NCBI GenBank assembly: GCA_902631295.1 | Contig: CACOXV010000016.1 | Span: 1-43,943 of the forward strand | DNA from: Paracoccaceae bacterium | GTDB taxonomy: Bacteria; Pseudomonadota; Alphaproteobacteria; Rhodobacterales; Rhodobacteraceae | Length of the DNA: 43,943 nucleotides | Direction: 5' to 3' | In this document: piece by piece, positions 25,246 to 35,098 of the stretch | Position numbering within the stretch: position 1 is the stretch's first letter | Layout of the letters: each line of letters begins with the position of its first letter | Translations under genes and position numbers: made by a program | The notes under the pieces: generated by a model | Database searches by the model: none | The model's input: only the letters and a program-made list of their open reading frames with translations | Told to the model about the DNA's origin: nothing

Positions 25246-26007
25246 GTGGCTGACACGGCGCAACCTTCAGAAAAATCAGATGGACTTGTGTTTCATCCAA
25301 TGGATCAGTTTATTGTAGAACCGTTGTTTGGATCAGGTCCGATCCACTGGTACACCGTTACTAATGTTACCTTGTGGATGGGTTTAAGTGTTGTTGCGCT
25401 TGTTTTACTAATGTTGGTCGGAACCTCAAAAAGAGCACTAGTGCCAGGAAGGGCACAGTCTGTCGGCGAGCTTGCTTACGGGTTTGTGCACAAAATGGTT
25501 GAAGACGTGGCGGGACGTGATGCGGTACCATATTTCCCGTACATCATGACATTATTTATGTTCATTGTATTATCTAATTTTCTGGGCCTATTGCCAATGT
25601 CTTTTACTACGACCTCGCACATCGCTGTAACCGCGGTGATGGCAATAGGCGTATTCCTCGCTGTCACAGTAATCGGCTTTGTGAAGAACGGAGTGGGGTT
25701 TTTCTCCTTATTTTGGATTTCTTCAGCTCCATTAGCACTTCGTCCAGCACTGGCATTAATTGAAATTATTTCATATTTTGTGAGACCGGTAAGCCACTCT
25801 ATTCGGTTGGCTGGAAACATGATGGCTGGTCACGCCGTTATAAAAGTGTTTGCTGCGTTTGCTGGAGTTGCTTTGATTTCACCATTGTCCGTAGTGGCCA
25901 TAACAGCGATGTATGCCCTTGAAATATTAGTTTCATTTATCCAAGCATATGTATTTGCAATTTTAACATGCGTGTATCTGAAAGATGCACTTCATCCTCA
26001 TCACTAA
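25246..26007 (+). CDS. atpB: ATP synthase F0 subunit a
   Basis: Subunit a forms the proton half-channels next to the c-ring. Five or so membrane helices are visible. The essential arginine is R187 in [14 protein letters not shown]. The start is a GTG immediately after the atpI stop; it keeps the [12 protein letters not shown] region that is conserved in alphaproteobacterial AtpB. The 253-residue length is normal. Confidence 0.95.
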   Translation: MADTAQPSEKSDGLVFHPMDQFIVEPLFGSGPIHWYTVTNVTLWMGLSVVALVLLMLVGTSKRALVPGRAQSVGELAYGFVHKMVEDVAGRDAVPYFPYIMTLFMFIVLSNFLGLLPMSFTTTSHIAVTAVMAIGVFLAVTVIGFVKNGVGFFSLFWISSAPLALRPALALIEIISYFVRPVSHSIRLAGNMMAGHAVIKVFAAFAGVALISPLSVVAITAMYALEILVSFIQAYVFAILTCVYLKDALHPHH

Positions 26008-26035
26008 TAAGTTTCGTTAATCAAGGAGAATTCGA

Positions 26036-26272
26036 ATGGAAGGCGATATTGTTCAAATGGGTGCTTATGTAGGTGCAGGCTTAGCTTGTACTGGCATGGG
26101 CGGTGCAGCCATAGGTGTTGGTCACGTGGTAGGTAACTACATATCAGGTGCGCTGAGAAATCCTTCGGCAGCGGCGGGCCAAACAGCTACAATGTTTATT
26201 GGTATCGCATTTGCTGAAGCGCTAGGAATTTTTTCATTCTTAGTTGCTTTGTTGTTAATGTTTGCCGTATAA
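26036..26272 (+). CDS. atpE: ATP synthase F0 subunit c
   Basis: Subunit c is the two-helix proteolipid of the rotating ring. The 78-residue protein has the glycine-rich first helix ([17 protein letters not shown]), the polar loop [10 protein letters not shown] and the ion-binding carboxylate E61 in [10 protein letters not shown]. The residues around E61 fit proton rather than sodium use (inference). AAGGAGA precedes the ATG by 7 bases. Confidence 0.97.
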   Translation: MEGDIVQMGAYVGAGLACTGMGGAAIGVGHVVGNYISGALRNPSAAAGQTATMFIGIAFAEALGIFSFLVALLLMFAV

Positions 26273-26342
26273 AAGTCTACTTTTTTGAGGTTAGTAGCTT
26301 TTGTAAGTACTGGCCTTGAAGAAGTAGAAGGGGAGTTTGTGA

Positions 26343-26888
26343 ATGGCTGCAAGCACAGAACAGGTTGTAAGTAAATGTATCGACGGTTATGGAAGTGCCA
26401 TCGGTATGCCACAGCTTTGTGGAGACTGGATGGCAAACCAAGTTTTTTGGTTAGTCGTTACTCTGATCGTCATTTTTCTAATTCTTTCCAGAGTAGCCTT
26501 GCCTCGAATAGCGGAAGTGTTGGCTGATCGGCAGAGCACGATCACAAATTATCTAGCTGCTTCTGAAGAATTAAAATCAAAAGCAGAGGAAGCAGAACGT
26601 CACTACACAAAGGCGCTTAATGACGCACGAAGTGAGGCTTCACGCTTGCTGGATGCATCAAAAGCAGAAATGAAAAAAGAACTTCAATCTGCAATTAGCA
26701 AAGCTGATGCGGAAATAAGCGTCAAGGTTAATGAAAGCGAAGCATCAATAGCTGAAATTAGGAAGAATGCGCTCTCGAGTGTTGAAAAGGTAGCCAAGGA
26801 TACTGCAAAGGAAATCGTATTAGCTTTAGGTGCAAAAGCTGATGCTAAAACCATCAGCACAGCAGTTTCATCTAAAATAAAGGGTTAG
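26343..26888 (+). CDS. atpG: ATP synthase F0 subunit b'
   Basis: This is the divergent b-type stator subunit (AtpF2/AtpG naming varies). An N-terminal tail of about 30 residues precedes one membrane helix ([20 protein letters not shown], about 30-49), then [13 protein letters not shown] and a long Ala/Glu/Lys-rich coiled coil. It lies 2 bases before the standard b subunit; having both b' and b is usual for photosynthetic and many non-photosynthetic alphaproteobacteria. Length 181 aa. Confidence 0.92.
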   Translation: MAASTEQVVSKCIDGYGSAIGMPQLCGDWMANQVFWLVVTLIVIFLILSRVALPRIAEVLADRQSTITNYLAASEELKSKAEEAERHYTKALNDARSEASRLLDASKAEMKKELQSAISKADAEISVKVNESEASIAEIRKNALSSVEKVAKDTAKEIVLALGAKADAKTISTAVSSKIKG

Positions 26889-26890
26889 AA

Positions 26891-27448
26891 ATGCGTAATA
26901 CCTTACTGATTATTTTCGCTTTTGTTGGTGGCCCACTATTTGCAGCCTCAGGTCCATTTTTCTCGTTAAAAAACACAGACTTCGTGGTCTTGTTATCGTT
27001 TTTACTTTTTATAGCTATTCTCTTCTATTTTAAAGTTCCAAGGTTGTTAGGTGGAATGCTGGATAAGCGGTCTGACGGTATCCAAACGGAAATTGATGAA
27101 GCGCGCTCCTTGCGGGACGAAGCTCAGTCGCTTTTAGCATCTTATGAGAGAAAACAGAAGGAAGCTATGGAGCAAGCTGAACGAATTTTAGAAACTGCAA
27201 AGGCTGACGCAGCTTCAGCAACTGAGCAAGCGAAGCTAGATTTAAAGGAGTCCGTTTCGAGAAGGATGGCGGCGGCGGAGGAGCGCATTTCAACTGCTCA
27301 AGCAGCTGCTGAAAAAGAAGTCAGGGATGCAGCAATCAAGGTTGCCATAGCCGCTGCAAGTGAGGTTATTTCGGCACAACTTTCAGCAACTGAAGCTAAT
27401 AAGCTGATTGACTCAGGAATTTCGGAAATCGAAAGCAAACTCCATTAA
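26891..27448 (+). CDS. atpF: ATP synthase F0 subunit b
   Basis: This is the peripheral-stalk subunit b of 185 aa. A short hydrophobic leader-like start (-LLIIFAFVGGPLFAAS-) comes before the main membrane helix (-FVVLLSFLLFIAILFYF-, about 32-48), then -VPRLLGGMLDKRSDGIQ- and an Ala/Glu-rich coiled coil. It ends the F0 operon. The soeC gene converges from the other side 90 bases away, with no clear terminator between them. Confidence 0.93.
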   Translation: MRNTLLIIFAFVGGPLFAASGPFFSLKNTDFVVLLSFLLFIAILFYFKVPRLLGGMLDKRSDGIQTEIDEARSLRDEAQSLLASYERKQKEAMEQAERILETAKADAASATEQAKLDLKESVSRRMAAAEERISTAQAAAEKEVRDAAIKVAIAAASEVISAQLSATEANKLIDSGISEIESKLH

Positions 27449-27538
27449 TAGTACACGATACTTTGACCTCATTTTTTATGGACTGAGCCTAATGGTGGCA
27501 TTCTAGTCGTGTCGCTATTTTAATAAGTTTAGTAGGTT

Positions 27539-28411
27539 TTAGCGTTTCCCATAATACAAGCCGACAACGTGTTCAGCCTCAGCAAAAAATAGCCAACGAG
27601 AAATAAATAGTCCTGATATATGGCTGATGACCGAAAGTGCGGCTAAGAAATGTGAGAATGATAACGAAAGCAGTAAAATTGGTGTACCAATCATTAAGAT
27701 AAGAGCTATGATTCTTAGCTTAGCGGAATGCTTGCGACCGACAATATGCACAAATTCTTTTAACAAATAATTTGTTCCAGTGTGTGGAGGCTCAAATGCA
27801 CGAACCCGTCCAATGGTACCCAACCCAGTCCCACTCTCTATAGTAGTTCCGGATAACGCCAAGGCCCTGTCACCTTTGATCCAAACGAGTAATTGGATGA
27901 TGCCTGATATTAAAAGTAGCAAAAGGCAAAATGTAATTTGTCCAGCTAATAGGGCGCCGCCAGCCAGTGATAATGATAAAAAATATGCTGGGGTAAGTTT
28001 TGTATTCCACCTTGGTATCGATTTCAATTGTGCATAGATCATTGAAGTAGTGAAGACTGTCACAATAGACATAATTGCCCCAACAACTCCAAGTATGCGG
28101 ATATCATAGTCAAAAAATATTCTGCCTATAGCATAAACTGCCATTACGGAAAGTGTGAAAACTGCCGCTATAGCTTCTCTGCTGAGCCAACTACTGCGCC
28201 ACTGTTTGAATGCCTTAAGTGACCTTTCTGGTCTCCCCAAATGGAAAGTTGATGAAATAAGACCACCAACAGCCAGCCCGAAGCCAATAACAAAAAAGAT
28301 AAATGCTAAAACTCCCGTAACATCAGGCATTTTTAATCCTAAAAATACTAATAGGCCAAATCCTAACCCAGAAAGTGCAGTAAATATTATGACTGACGGA
28401 GATGGGTGCAT
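27539..28411 (-). CDS. soeC: Sulfite dehydrogenase membrane subunit SoeC (DmsC family)
   Basis: This is the quinone-linked membrane anchor of a DMSO-reductase-family complex. The 290-residue protein has about eight hydrophobic segments and the DmsC signature -STFHLGRPERSLKAF- (about 53-67) with -SWLSREA-. In SoeABC the anchor passes electrons from sulfite into the quinone pool. The assignment as SoeC rather than DmsC rests mainly on context: it is the last gene of the tpa-xsc-pta operon, and its catalytic partner has no Tat signal. Its ATG overlaps the soeB stop by one base. Confidence 0.82.
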   Translation of the reverse strand: MHPSPSVIIFTALSGLGFGLLVFLGLKMPDVTGVLAFIFFVIGFGLAVGGLISSTFHLGRPERSLKAFKQWRSSWLSREAIAAVFTLSVMAVYAIGRIFFDYDIRILGVVGAIMSIVTVFTTSMIYAQLKSIPRWNTKLTPAYFLSLSLAGGALLAGQITFCLLLLLISGIIQLLVWIKGDRALALSGTTIESGTGLGTIGRVRAFEPPHTGTNYLLKEFVHIVGRKHSAKLRIIALILMIGTPILLLSLSFSHFLAALSVISHISGLFISRWLFFAEAEHVVGLYYGKR

Positions 28412-29157
28412 TAAATCTTATCCAATTGTTTATTCAACCATCCAATGAAAGTGTCTGGCTTCTCCGCAACAGGTTTGAGTAATGGTGCGAGTATATCTAT
28501 CTCACCCAGTGTATCTTTTGGCCGTGGCGGCAAATATTTATTTACTGGTTTTGTCTGCTGTTCTGGCATTAGATCCATTCCGCCGCGTTCCAATACTAAT
28601 TTATTTACTTGGCTATCTGGGTCATTAAAGTCACCAAAGTGTCTAGCGCCCGCTGGACATGTTCGAACGCAAGATGGAATTTGATCTTCTGGCTCTAAAT
28701 TTTCATTATAAATACGATCTACGCAGAGCGTACACTTTTTCATTACCTTTTCGATGCCATCCATTTCGCGCGCGCCGTATGGGCATGCCCAAGCACACAA
28801 GCCACACCCGATGCAATCACTTTCGTTAACAAGTACTATACCGTCCTCAGATCTTTTATAACTTGCACCCGTTGGGCAAACTGTAACGCATGGCGCATCT
28901 TCACAATGTAGACAAGATTTTGGAAAGTGTACTAATTGTGAAGTTCCTTCATCAGGAGTAACTTCGTACGAGTGAACTCGATTAAGAAATGTTCCTACAG
29001 GGTTTTCCCCATACGCATCAACATCAGCAAGTGGCGATCCATAATTTTCAGTATTCCAACCTTTGCAAGAAATAACGCATGCGTGACAACCAACGCAAGT
29101 ATCGAGGTCAATGACAAGGCCTAATTTTCTTTCAGTTTTCTCTGGTAATGTAGTCAT
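28411..29157 (-). CDS. soeB: Sulfite dehydrogenase iron-sulfur subunit SoeB
   Basis: This is a cytoplasmic ferredoxin-like subunit with four 4Fe-4S binding motifs: -CVGCHACVISC- near residue 16, -CLHCEDAPCVTVC- near 82, -CIGCGLCAWAC- near 115, and a split fourth group (-CTLC- near 142 with -CVRTC- near 162). It carries electrons from SoeA to SoeC. Length 248 aa, as in DmsB/SoeB proteins. It lies 52 bases after soeA and shares a TAATG overlap with soeC. Confidence 0.86.
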   Translation of the reverse strand: MTTLPEKTERKLGLVIDLDTCVGCHACVISCKGWNTENYGSPLADVDAYGENPVGTFLNRVHSYEVTPDEGTSQLVHFPKSCLHCEDAPCVTVCPTGASYKRSEDGIVLVNESDCIGCGLCAWACPYGAREMDGIEKVMKKCTLCVDRIYNENLEPEDQIPSCVRTCPAGARHFGDFNDPDSQVNKLVLERGGMDLMPEQQTKPVNKYLPPRPKDTLGEIDILAPLLKPVAEKPDTFIGWLNKQLDKI

Positions 29158-29209
29158 ATTAATGCCCTAATTGCGTTGTCCAATTATTTTTTATTGAAGA
29201 CGCCGTTTT

Positions 29210-31996
29210 TTAGCTTTGCCCCTGTAAAATAATATTGGAGCCTTTCTCTACTGGAGATTTGATTTCTGGAAATGTAGGTTCGCTTGATGAAGGTGACTTT
29301 GTTTTTTCCAATTTAACCCTAAGGTCAAACCAAGCAGCTTGACCTGTAATAGGATCAGAGTTCGCCCATCGCAAACCATCTCCTTTTGGGGGCAAGAGCT
29401 CATGTATCAGGTGGTTAAGTAAAAATCCTTTTGTAGCCTCTGGAGCATTCTTATCTAATGCCCAAGTTCCTTTACGTTTTCCAATAGCATTCCATGTCCA
29501 AACAGTCCGTTCATTTAGAGCGGCCATCTCAGCTACAGGCACAGTTATTGAGCCGTTGACAGATGTTAACTTTACCCAGTCACCGTCCTTCAAGGAATGT
29601 GACATCATTAGTTTTGATGGGATATATAGCGGATTGACGCCGTGGATTTGACGCAGCCAAGCATTTTGTGTTCCCCATGAATGGTACATTGCCATCGGTC
29701 GCTGTGTTAGAGCATGTAGCGTAAACTCGTCTTTATCAACTAATGTTTCTTCGAAAGGTGGGTACCAAATTGGAAGTGGATCCATACTTTTCAAGATACG
29801 GTCACGCAGATGTTCGGGTGGCTGTATTTTACCATGCCCAAGTGCCGCTAATTGAAATTTTCTCATTGGCTCAACGTATAAAGAAAATAAATACGGCTGA
29901 GGCTGGTCATACAAACCCGTATCTACGGCCCAATTTTGATAATCAAGGTTCCATGGTTTATAGTAAGCAGCATTTTTTGGAATATGTTTAGTCCAAAACC
30001 CACCATTTTTTATATACTGGTTTAGTTGGTTTGGATTGGGCGAACCCTTTCCAGTATCTTCTTTTGAACGCCAGCCTGCCAGTGGGCCAATCCCGGGTTT
30101 ACGTTCATGATTTACTATATAATCTGCGTAGTCTTTAAACCTTGCGTTACCGTCATTATCTATAAAAGCTGGTAGTTTAAGCCTTGCCCCTAGATCACAT
30201 AGGACGCTTTGGAAGCCTCTGACATTTCTATCCGGCGCTATTACTGGCCACCTAATGGAGTCTGCTACAGCATCAGCTTCACATATGGGTCTATCAAGCA
30301 AGCTAATACAATCATGTCTCTCTAAATAAGTTGTGTCTGGTAAAATCAGGTCCGCATAAGCAACCATTTCAGAGCTGTAAGCATCTGAATAAATGATGTG
30401 GGGTATAACATAATCCCCACTATCATTCTTATCAGTTAGCATTTCTATGACCCCTTTTGTATTCATTGAGCTATTCCAACTCATATTTGCCATATACATA
30501 AATAATGTATCAATTTTGTAAGGGTCACCTGCATGTGCGTTCGAAATCACCATATGCATCAAGCCGTGTGCTGACATGGGATTTTCCCATGTGAATGCTT
30601 TATCAATGCGAGCTGGGGTACCATCTTCCTTAAGGCAAAGATCATCAGGTCCATGCACAAATCCTAAATGGGGACCATCAAGAGGAGCGCCGGGAGTGAC
30701 TTTACAATGTGGCTTTGGATGTATTGAACTTGGCTTAGGGTAAGGTGGCTTAAACCGAAAGCCTCCTGGCACCTCTACCGTACCAAGAATAATTTGTAGT
30801 ACATGCAACGCTCGACAGGTTTGAAAACCATTGGAATGTGCTGAAATTCCGCGCATTGCATGAAAAGAAACAGGTCTAGCAAGCATTTTCTTATGTTTAT
30901 TACCTCTAAAGTCTGTCCATTCTTGATCAATTTCAAAACTTTCTTCGAATGCAACGCGAGCAATTTCAGCGGCAATTGCTCTAATTCTTCCTGCTTTGAT
31001 GCCTGTTCTTTCAGATACCGCTTCTGGGCTGAACTCATCTGACAAGTATTTCTCGATCATATGATAAAATACCGTCTGGTTACCTTTATGGTTAGCGGTT
31101 ATGTTGGGTTGAACATTTTTCGTATCAAATGCAACAAGTTTTCCCGACTTTTGATCAATAACAAGCTCTTTATTATCTGCATCTTTTAACAACAGACCGG
31201 TCTCATTATCCACTAATGCAGGTGCATTGGTGAATTGGCTCAAGTAAACTAAATCAATTTTACCAGCCTTAAGTAAAAGATGGATAAGAGACATTATAAA
31301 TAGGCCGTCCGTTCCTGGTGTTATTCCTACCCAGTCGTCGGCCACGGCACTGTATCCGGTCCTTATAGGATTGACGCCTATTATTCGTGCGCCTTTGGCC
31401 TTTATCTTTCCTATACCCATTTTTATGGGGTTGCTGTCATGATCTTCTGCTACTCCAAATAACATAAATAACTTGGTATGGTCCCAGTCGGGTTGCCCGA
31501 ACTCCCAGAATGCTCCACCCATGGTATAAATACCCGCAGCAGCCATATTAACCGAGCAAAAACCGCCATGCGCGGCATAATTCGGTGTGCCAAAATTTTG
31601 TGCCCAAAAACTTGTAAAGGATTGAGATTGGTCCCTTCCTGTAAAAAACGCTAATTTTTCTGGATTTTCTTCACGGATTGGCTTTAACCATGAAGTTGCA
31701 AGATTTAAAGCCTCGTTCCATGTAATTTCCTTAAATTGCCCTGATCCTCTTGGCCCAACCCTTTTAAGGGGAGATTTTAGTTTAGAAGGCGCATTTATCT
31801 GCATAATGCCGGCGGAACCCTTTGCACATAGTACCCCTTGGTTGACGGGGTGCTCTTTATTACCTTCTATATAGGCTACCTTGTCATTTTTTATGTGCAC
31901 ATTTATTCCACAACGGCAGGCGCACATATAGCATGTGGTTTTGCGGATTTCATCGCTTAATTGTGGCGATGTGTCCAAATAAGGTTGGTCCGTCAT
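29210..31996 (-). CDS. soeA: Sulfite dehydrogenase molybdopterin subunit SoeA
   Basis: This is a large catalytic subunit of the DMSO reductase family. An N-terminal 4Fe-4S site is formed by C22, C25, C29 and C57. A cysteine at about 147 (-GGFCSVNM-) sits where the molybdenum ligand is expected, unlike DmsA, which uses serine. There is no twin-arginine signal, so the protein stays in the cytoplasm, as reported for SoeA of purple sulfur bacteria and roseobacters. Length 928 aa. SoeABC oxidises sulfite to sulfate and feeds electrons to quinone. Directly upstream are pta, xsc and tpa, which release sulfite, so the role fits. Polysulfide/thiosulfate reductase or another Mo-bisPGD enzyme is the main alternative. 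Confidence 0.85.
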   Translation of the reverse strand: MTDQPYLDTSPQLSDEIRKTTCYMCACRCGINVHIKNDKVAYIEGNKEHPVNQGVLCAKGSAGIMQINAPSKLKSPLKRVGPRGSGQFKEITWNEALNLATSWLKPIREENPEKLAFFTGRDQSQSFTSFWAQNFGTPNYAAHGGFCSVNMAAAGIYTMGGAFWEFGQPDWDHTKLFMLFGVAEDHDSNPIKMGIGKIKAKGARIIGVNPIRTGYSAVADDWVGITPGTDGLFIMSLIHLLLKAGKIDLVYLSQFTNAPALVDNETGLLLKDADNKELVIDQKSGKLVAFDTKNVQPNITANHKGNQTVFYHMIEKYLSDEFSPEAVSERTGIKAGRIRAIAAEIARVAFEESFEIDQEWTDFRGNKHKKMLARPVSFHAMRGISAHSNGFQTCRALHVLQIILGTVEVPGGFRFKPPYPKPSSIHPKPHCKVTPGAPLDGPHLGFVHGPDDLCLKEDGTPARIDKAFTWENPMSAHGLMHMVISNAHAGDPYKIDTLFMYMANMSWNSSMNTKGVIEMLTDKNDSGDYVIPHIIYSDAYSSEMVAYADLILPDTTYLERHDCISLLDRPICEADAVADSIRWPVIAPDRNVRGFQSVLCDLGARLKLPAFIDNDGNARFKDYADYIVNHERKPGIGPLAGWRSKEDTGKGSPNPNQLNQYIKNGGFWTKHIPKNAAYYKPWNLDYQNWAVDTGLYDQPQPYLFSLYVEPMRKFQLAALGHGKIQPPEHLRDRILKSMDPLPIWYPPFEETLVDKDEFTLHALTQRPMAMYHSWGTQNAWLRQIHGVNPLYIPSKLMMSHSLKDGDWVKLTSVNGSITVPVAEMAALNERTVWTWNAIGKRKGTWALDKNAPEATKGFLLNHLIHELLPPKGDGLRWANSDPITGQAAWFDLRVKLEKTKSPSSSEPTFPEIKSPVEKGSNIILQGQS

Positions 31997-32031
31997 CTAT
32001 GTACCTTGCCTGACTTTTTTATAAATATAGC

Positions 32032-33051
32032 TTAGTTGAAACCATTTTGTAGACGTGCAGCAGCCTGAAGTACAGTGACTGCAATCATTTGAGTAATGTC
32101 ATGCGGCGATGCACCACGTGATAAATCGTTTGCTGGCTTTTCTAATCCTTGGAGAATTGGTCCATATGCTTCAGCTTCACCGATCCTTTGAGTGATTTTA
32201 TATGCAATATTTCCTGCATCTAAATTGGGGAAGATCATCACATTTGCACTTCCTGCTACTTTTGAATCAGGCGCCTTTTTACTCCCAACTGCATAATCAA
32301 TTGCGGCGTCAAATTGCAACTCTCCATCAATAAGCAATTCAGGCATTAGAGACTTCAATTTTTTTAACGCAGCAACTATTTTATCCACATTTTTATGTTT
32401 TGCACTTCCCTTGGTGGAAAAAGAGAGTAAGGCAATTCTCGGATCTGTACTCAAAAGAGATTTGCAAGATTGGCTGGCTGCTATTGTTATGTCTACTAAT
32501 TCATTTTCATCAGGTTCTATAATGAGGCCACAGTCTGCATAGATCATAGGTTTATGTGATTTTGGGAAAATTAAAAAACAACTTGAAACTGTGTCGAAGT
32601 TTGCAGCCTTTCCAATTACCCAAATAGCCGTTTTTACAACATCAGATGTTGTCTCTATCGCTCCGCTCAAGGTCCCGTCTGCGTATCCGTTTCTTACAAG
32701 CAAGGCAGCATATGTGAGGTTTGATGAAACTTGTTTTTCTACCTCTGCAGCTGCTATACCCTTATGTTTTCTTAACTCATAATAAGACTTTGAAAATTCT
32801 TCTTTCAATGGAGATCTAATTGGATCGTGTAGATCAATATGATCTGGTCGTGAGCAGGAAAACTTAGCCAGCTGCTGTTTAACCTTATCTTTATTACCAA
32901 TCAAAATTATTTTTGCAATGCCAAGGTTCACTGCTTGAACTGCTGCCTCTACAACTCGCGGTTCAGTACCTTCACTAAGAGATATTGTTATAGTGTTGGA
33001 TTTGGCTATTTGCATAGCCTTATCCAGCGGTCGCATTAGACCGGGTTGCAT
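32032..33051 (-). CDS. pta: Phosphate acetyltransferase
   Basis: This converts acetyl phosphate plus CoA to acetyl-CoA and phosphate. It is the short, single-domain form (PTA_PTB family): -TISLSEGTEPRVVEAA- at the start, -IILIGNKDKV- next, and -FPNLDAGNIAYKI- with -GPILQGLEKPANDLSRGAS- near the end. The start is placed at 33051, 7 bases after the xsc stop, giving 339 aa; an earlier in-frame ATG at 33108 would overlap xsc and add 19 unrelated residues. It uses the acetyl phosphate made by Xsc, so its role in the operon is clear. No strong ribosome site is seen; translation is probably coupled to xsc. Confidence 0.92.
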   Translation of the reverse strand: MQPGLMRPLDKAMQIAKSNTITISLSEGTEPRVVEAAVQAVNLGIAKIILIGNKDKVKQQLAKFSCSRPDHIDLHDPIRSPLKEEFSKSYYELRKHKGIAAAEVEKQVSSNLTYAALLVRNGYADGTLSGAIETTSDVVKTAIWVIGKAANFDTVSSCFLIFPKSHKPMIYADCGLIIEPDENELVDITIAASQSCKSLLSTDPRIALLSFSTKGSAKHKNVDKIVAALKKLKSLMPELLIDGELQFDAAIDYAVGSKKAPDSKVAGSANVMIFPNLDAGNIAYKITQRIGEAEAYGPILQGLEKPANDLSRGASPHDITQMIAVTVLQAAARLQNGFN

Positions 33052-33058
33052 TGTAGGC

Positions 33059-34837
33059 TCAAACCGCTTGTTCTTGCATGTCTGAAACGGATATACCTGC
33101 AATTGCAACTGGCTTTTTCATTGCATCGCGGCGGAAAGGTTCCCCTAATTCCTGATTAATCATCGCTTCAATTAATGTTGTTTTCCCGTTTTCCATTTGA
33201 TCTTTAATCGCGGTATGAAGTGCTTCTGTTAATTCATCCATAGTCTTCGCGACGACCCCTTGTAGGCCACACGCCTTGGCGATACCGGCATATGAAACCT
33301 GAGTATCCAATTCCGTACCAACAAAGTTGTCATCATACCAAAGTGTGGAGTTTCTCTTTTCAGCGCCCCATTGGTAATTTCTGAAGACTATTTGTGTCAC
33401 AGCTGGCCATTCTTTTCTCCCAATAGCTGTAAGTTCGTTCACTGCAATGCCAAATGCACCATCTCCTGAAAAGCCAACAACTGGAACATCAGGTCGTCCA
33501 ATCTTAGCACCAACCACTGAAGGCAAGCCATAGCCACAGGGACCAAACAGTCCTGGTGCTAAATATTTTCGTGTTTCTTCAAATGTAGGATAAGCGTTTC
33601 CAATAGCGCAGTTGTTCCCGATGTCAGATGATATAATTGCTTCCTTTGGGAGCGCTGCTTGGATGGCCCTCCATGCTTTTCTTGGGGACATCCAATCAGG
33701 CTTATCTGCTCGTGCCCGCTGGTTCCATGTGGTGCCAGGATCATCCTCCTCATGATCCATTGAGCTTAGTTGCTGTGCCCATCGGGATTTTATTTCTGCA
33801 ATTTTTTGTTTTCTTTCAGTTCGCTCAAAGTCACCCGCGGTTTCAGATAGCTTAGATAGGATTTTGTTGGCAACAAGTGCTGCGTCACCAATAATCCCAA
33901 CACTCACTTTCTTTGTTAAACCAATCCTATCAGGATTAATATCAACCTGTATTATTCTAGCATTTTCTGGCCAGTAATCGATACCGTATCCTGGCAGTGT
34001 AGAAAATGGGTTTAATCGTGTTCCTAAGCACAAAACGACATCAGCGTCTTTGATTAATTCCATTGCAGCTTTGGATCCATTATATCCCAAAGGACCGGCA
34101 AATAGTGGGTGTGATCCGGGAAATGCATCATTATGTTGATATCCAACACAGACTGCTGCGTCTAGGCGTTCTGCTAACGATTTGGACGCTTTGATGGCTC
34201 CGTTAGACAAAACAACTCCAGCTCCGTTTAAGATTACTGGGTTCCTAGCTGAAGACAACATTTCAGCGGCCTCGGAGATTGCGTTGTCACCACCGCTCGG
34301 ACGCTCAAATTCGACCATAGCTGGAAGCTCAATATCGATTACCTGAGTCCACATATCGCGGGGTATATTAATTTGAGCTGGAGCAGAAGCTCGCCTTGCG
34401 TTCATTATTACTCTGTTGAGAACTTCAACTATACGTGTAGGGTCTCTGACTTCCTCTTGATAGGCGACCATATCTTCAAATAATTTCATTTGCTCAACTT
34501 CTTGAAAGCCACCTTGTCCAATAGTTTTGTTTGCAGCTTGAGGCGTTATTAAGAGTAGGGGGGTGTGATTCCAATATGCAGTTTTAACAGCAGTAACAAA
34601 GTTAGTAATTCCTGGCCCATTCTGAGCAATCATCACGGCCATTTTCCCAGTGGCTCTTGTATATCCGTCTGCCATCATTCCGGCTGAGCCTTCGTGCGCA
34701 CAGTCCCAAAAATTGATACCCGCCGTTGGGAATAAATCTGAAATTGGCATAAATGCAGATCCGATGATGCCGAAAGCATGTTGTATTCCTTGAGCTTGAA
34801 GCACTTTTATGAACGCTTCTTCGGTTGTCATTTTCAT
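33059..34837 (-). CDS. xsc: Sulfoacetaldehyde acetyltransferase
   Basis: Xsc is a thiamine-diphosphate enzyme that uses phosphate to cleave sulfoacetaldehyde into acetyl phosphate and sulfite. The 592-residue protein has the ThDP catalytic glutamate in -CAHEGSAGMMADG- (about 47-59) and the cofactor motif beginning -GFSGDGAFGIAVNELTAIG-. Family-specific stretches include -IIGSAFMPISDLFP- and -NGPGITNFVTAVKTAYWNHT-. An AGGAG lies 6-7 bases before the first ATG (34837) and fixes the start. It is followed by pta after 7 bases and preceded by a small ORF and tpa. Confidence 0.96.
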   Translation of the reverse strand: MKMTTEEAFIKVLQAQGIQHAFGIIGSAFMPISDLFPTAGINFWDCAHEGSAGMMADGYTRATGKMAVMIAQNGPGITNFVTAVKTAYWNHTPLLLITPQAANKTIGQGGFQEVEQMKLFEDMVAYQEEVRDPTRIVEVLNRVIMNARRASAPAQINIPRDMWTQVIDIELPAMVEFERPSGGDNAISEAAEMLSSARNPVILNGAGVVLSNGAIKASKSLAERLDAAVCVGYQHNDAFPGSHPLFAGPLGYNGSKAAMELIKDADVVLCLGTRLNPFSTLPGYGIDYWPENARIIQVDINPDRIGLTKKVSVGIIGDAALVANKILSKLSETAGDFERTERKQKIAEIKSRWAQQLSSMDHEEDDPGTTWNQRARADKPDWMSPRKAWRAIQAALPKEAIISSDIGNNCAIGNAYPTFEETRKYLAPGLFGPCGYGLPSVVGAKIGRPDVPVVGFSGDGAFGIAVNELTAIGRKEWPAVTQIVFRNYQWGAEKRNSTLWYDDNFVGTELDTQVSYAGIAKACGLQGVVAKTMDELTEALHTAIKDQMENGKTTLIEAMINQELGEPFRRDAMKKPVAIAGISVSDMQEQAV

Positions 34838-34924
34838 TTTTTTCTCCTAAAAACATGAACCACAGGGACATAAACTTAAATATTTCACTTTGTTATTTTA
34901 TACTATTTCACCATCCTAGTAGAT

Positions 34925-35089
34925 CTAGAAATCACACTGCACTAGGTCCAATACATATTGCTTAGCAACCAGTTCTCTTCCTACTGCTATTTTGTTCGTG
35001 GATTTTGATAAACAAGCTAGATTAGCGAAATTGACTGGGTGATTTTTACCAGCAATAAATGGATCATCTGGTTCGCTTACGAAATCCAT
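34925..35089 (-). CDS. Possible small protein between tpa and xsc, unknown
   Basis: A 54-codon ORF starts with an ATG 9 bases after the tpa stop and ends with TAG 87 bases before xsc. It begins MDFVSEPDDPF and ends -VLDLVQCDF. It has no signal peptide, membrane segment or motif I recognise, and the ribosome site is weak (GGAAA about 14 bases before). It occupies most of the only long gap in an otherwise tight operon. It could be a genuine small protein, the remnant of a larger gene, or a chance frame. Confidence 0.35.
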   Translation of the reverse strand: MDFVSEPDDPFIAGKNHPVNFANLACLSKSTNKIAVGRELVAKQYVLDLVQCDF

Positions 35090-35098
35090 CTATGATAA

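Noticed and set aside
30775-31042. Short ORFs on both strands inside soeA
   Set aside because: They are shadow frames of the molybdopterin subunit with no motif or ribosome site.
27539-31996. Annotation of the three-gene complex as DMSO reductase DmsABC
   Set aside because: The catalytic subunit lacks a Tat signal and has Cys, not Ser, at the expected Mo-ligand position, and it lies in a sulfite-releasing operon; SoeABC fits better.
33052-33108. Longer Pta frame overlapping xsc
   Set aside because: The extra 19 residues lie within the xsc coding end and are not part of the Pta family; the ATG at 33051 follows the xsc stop directly.
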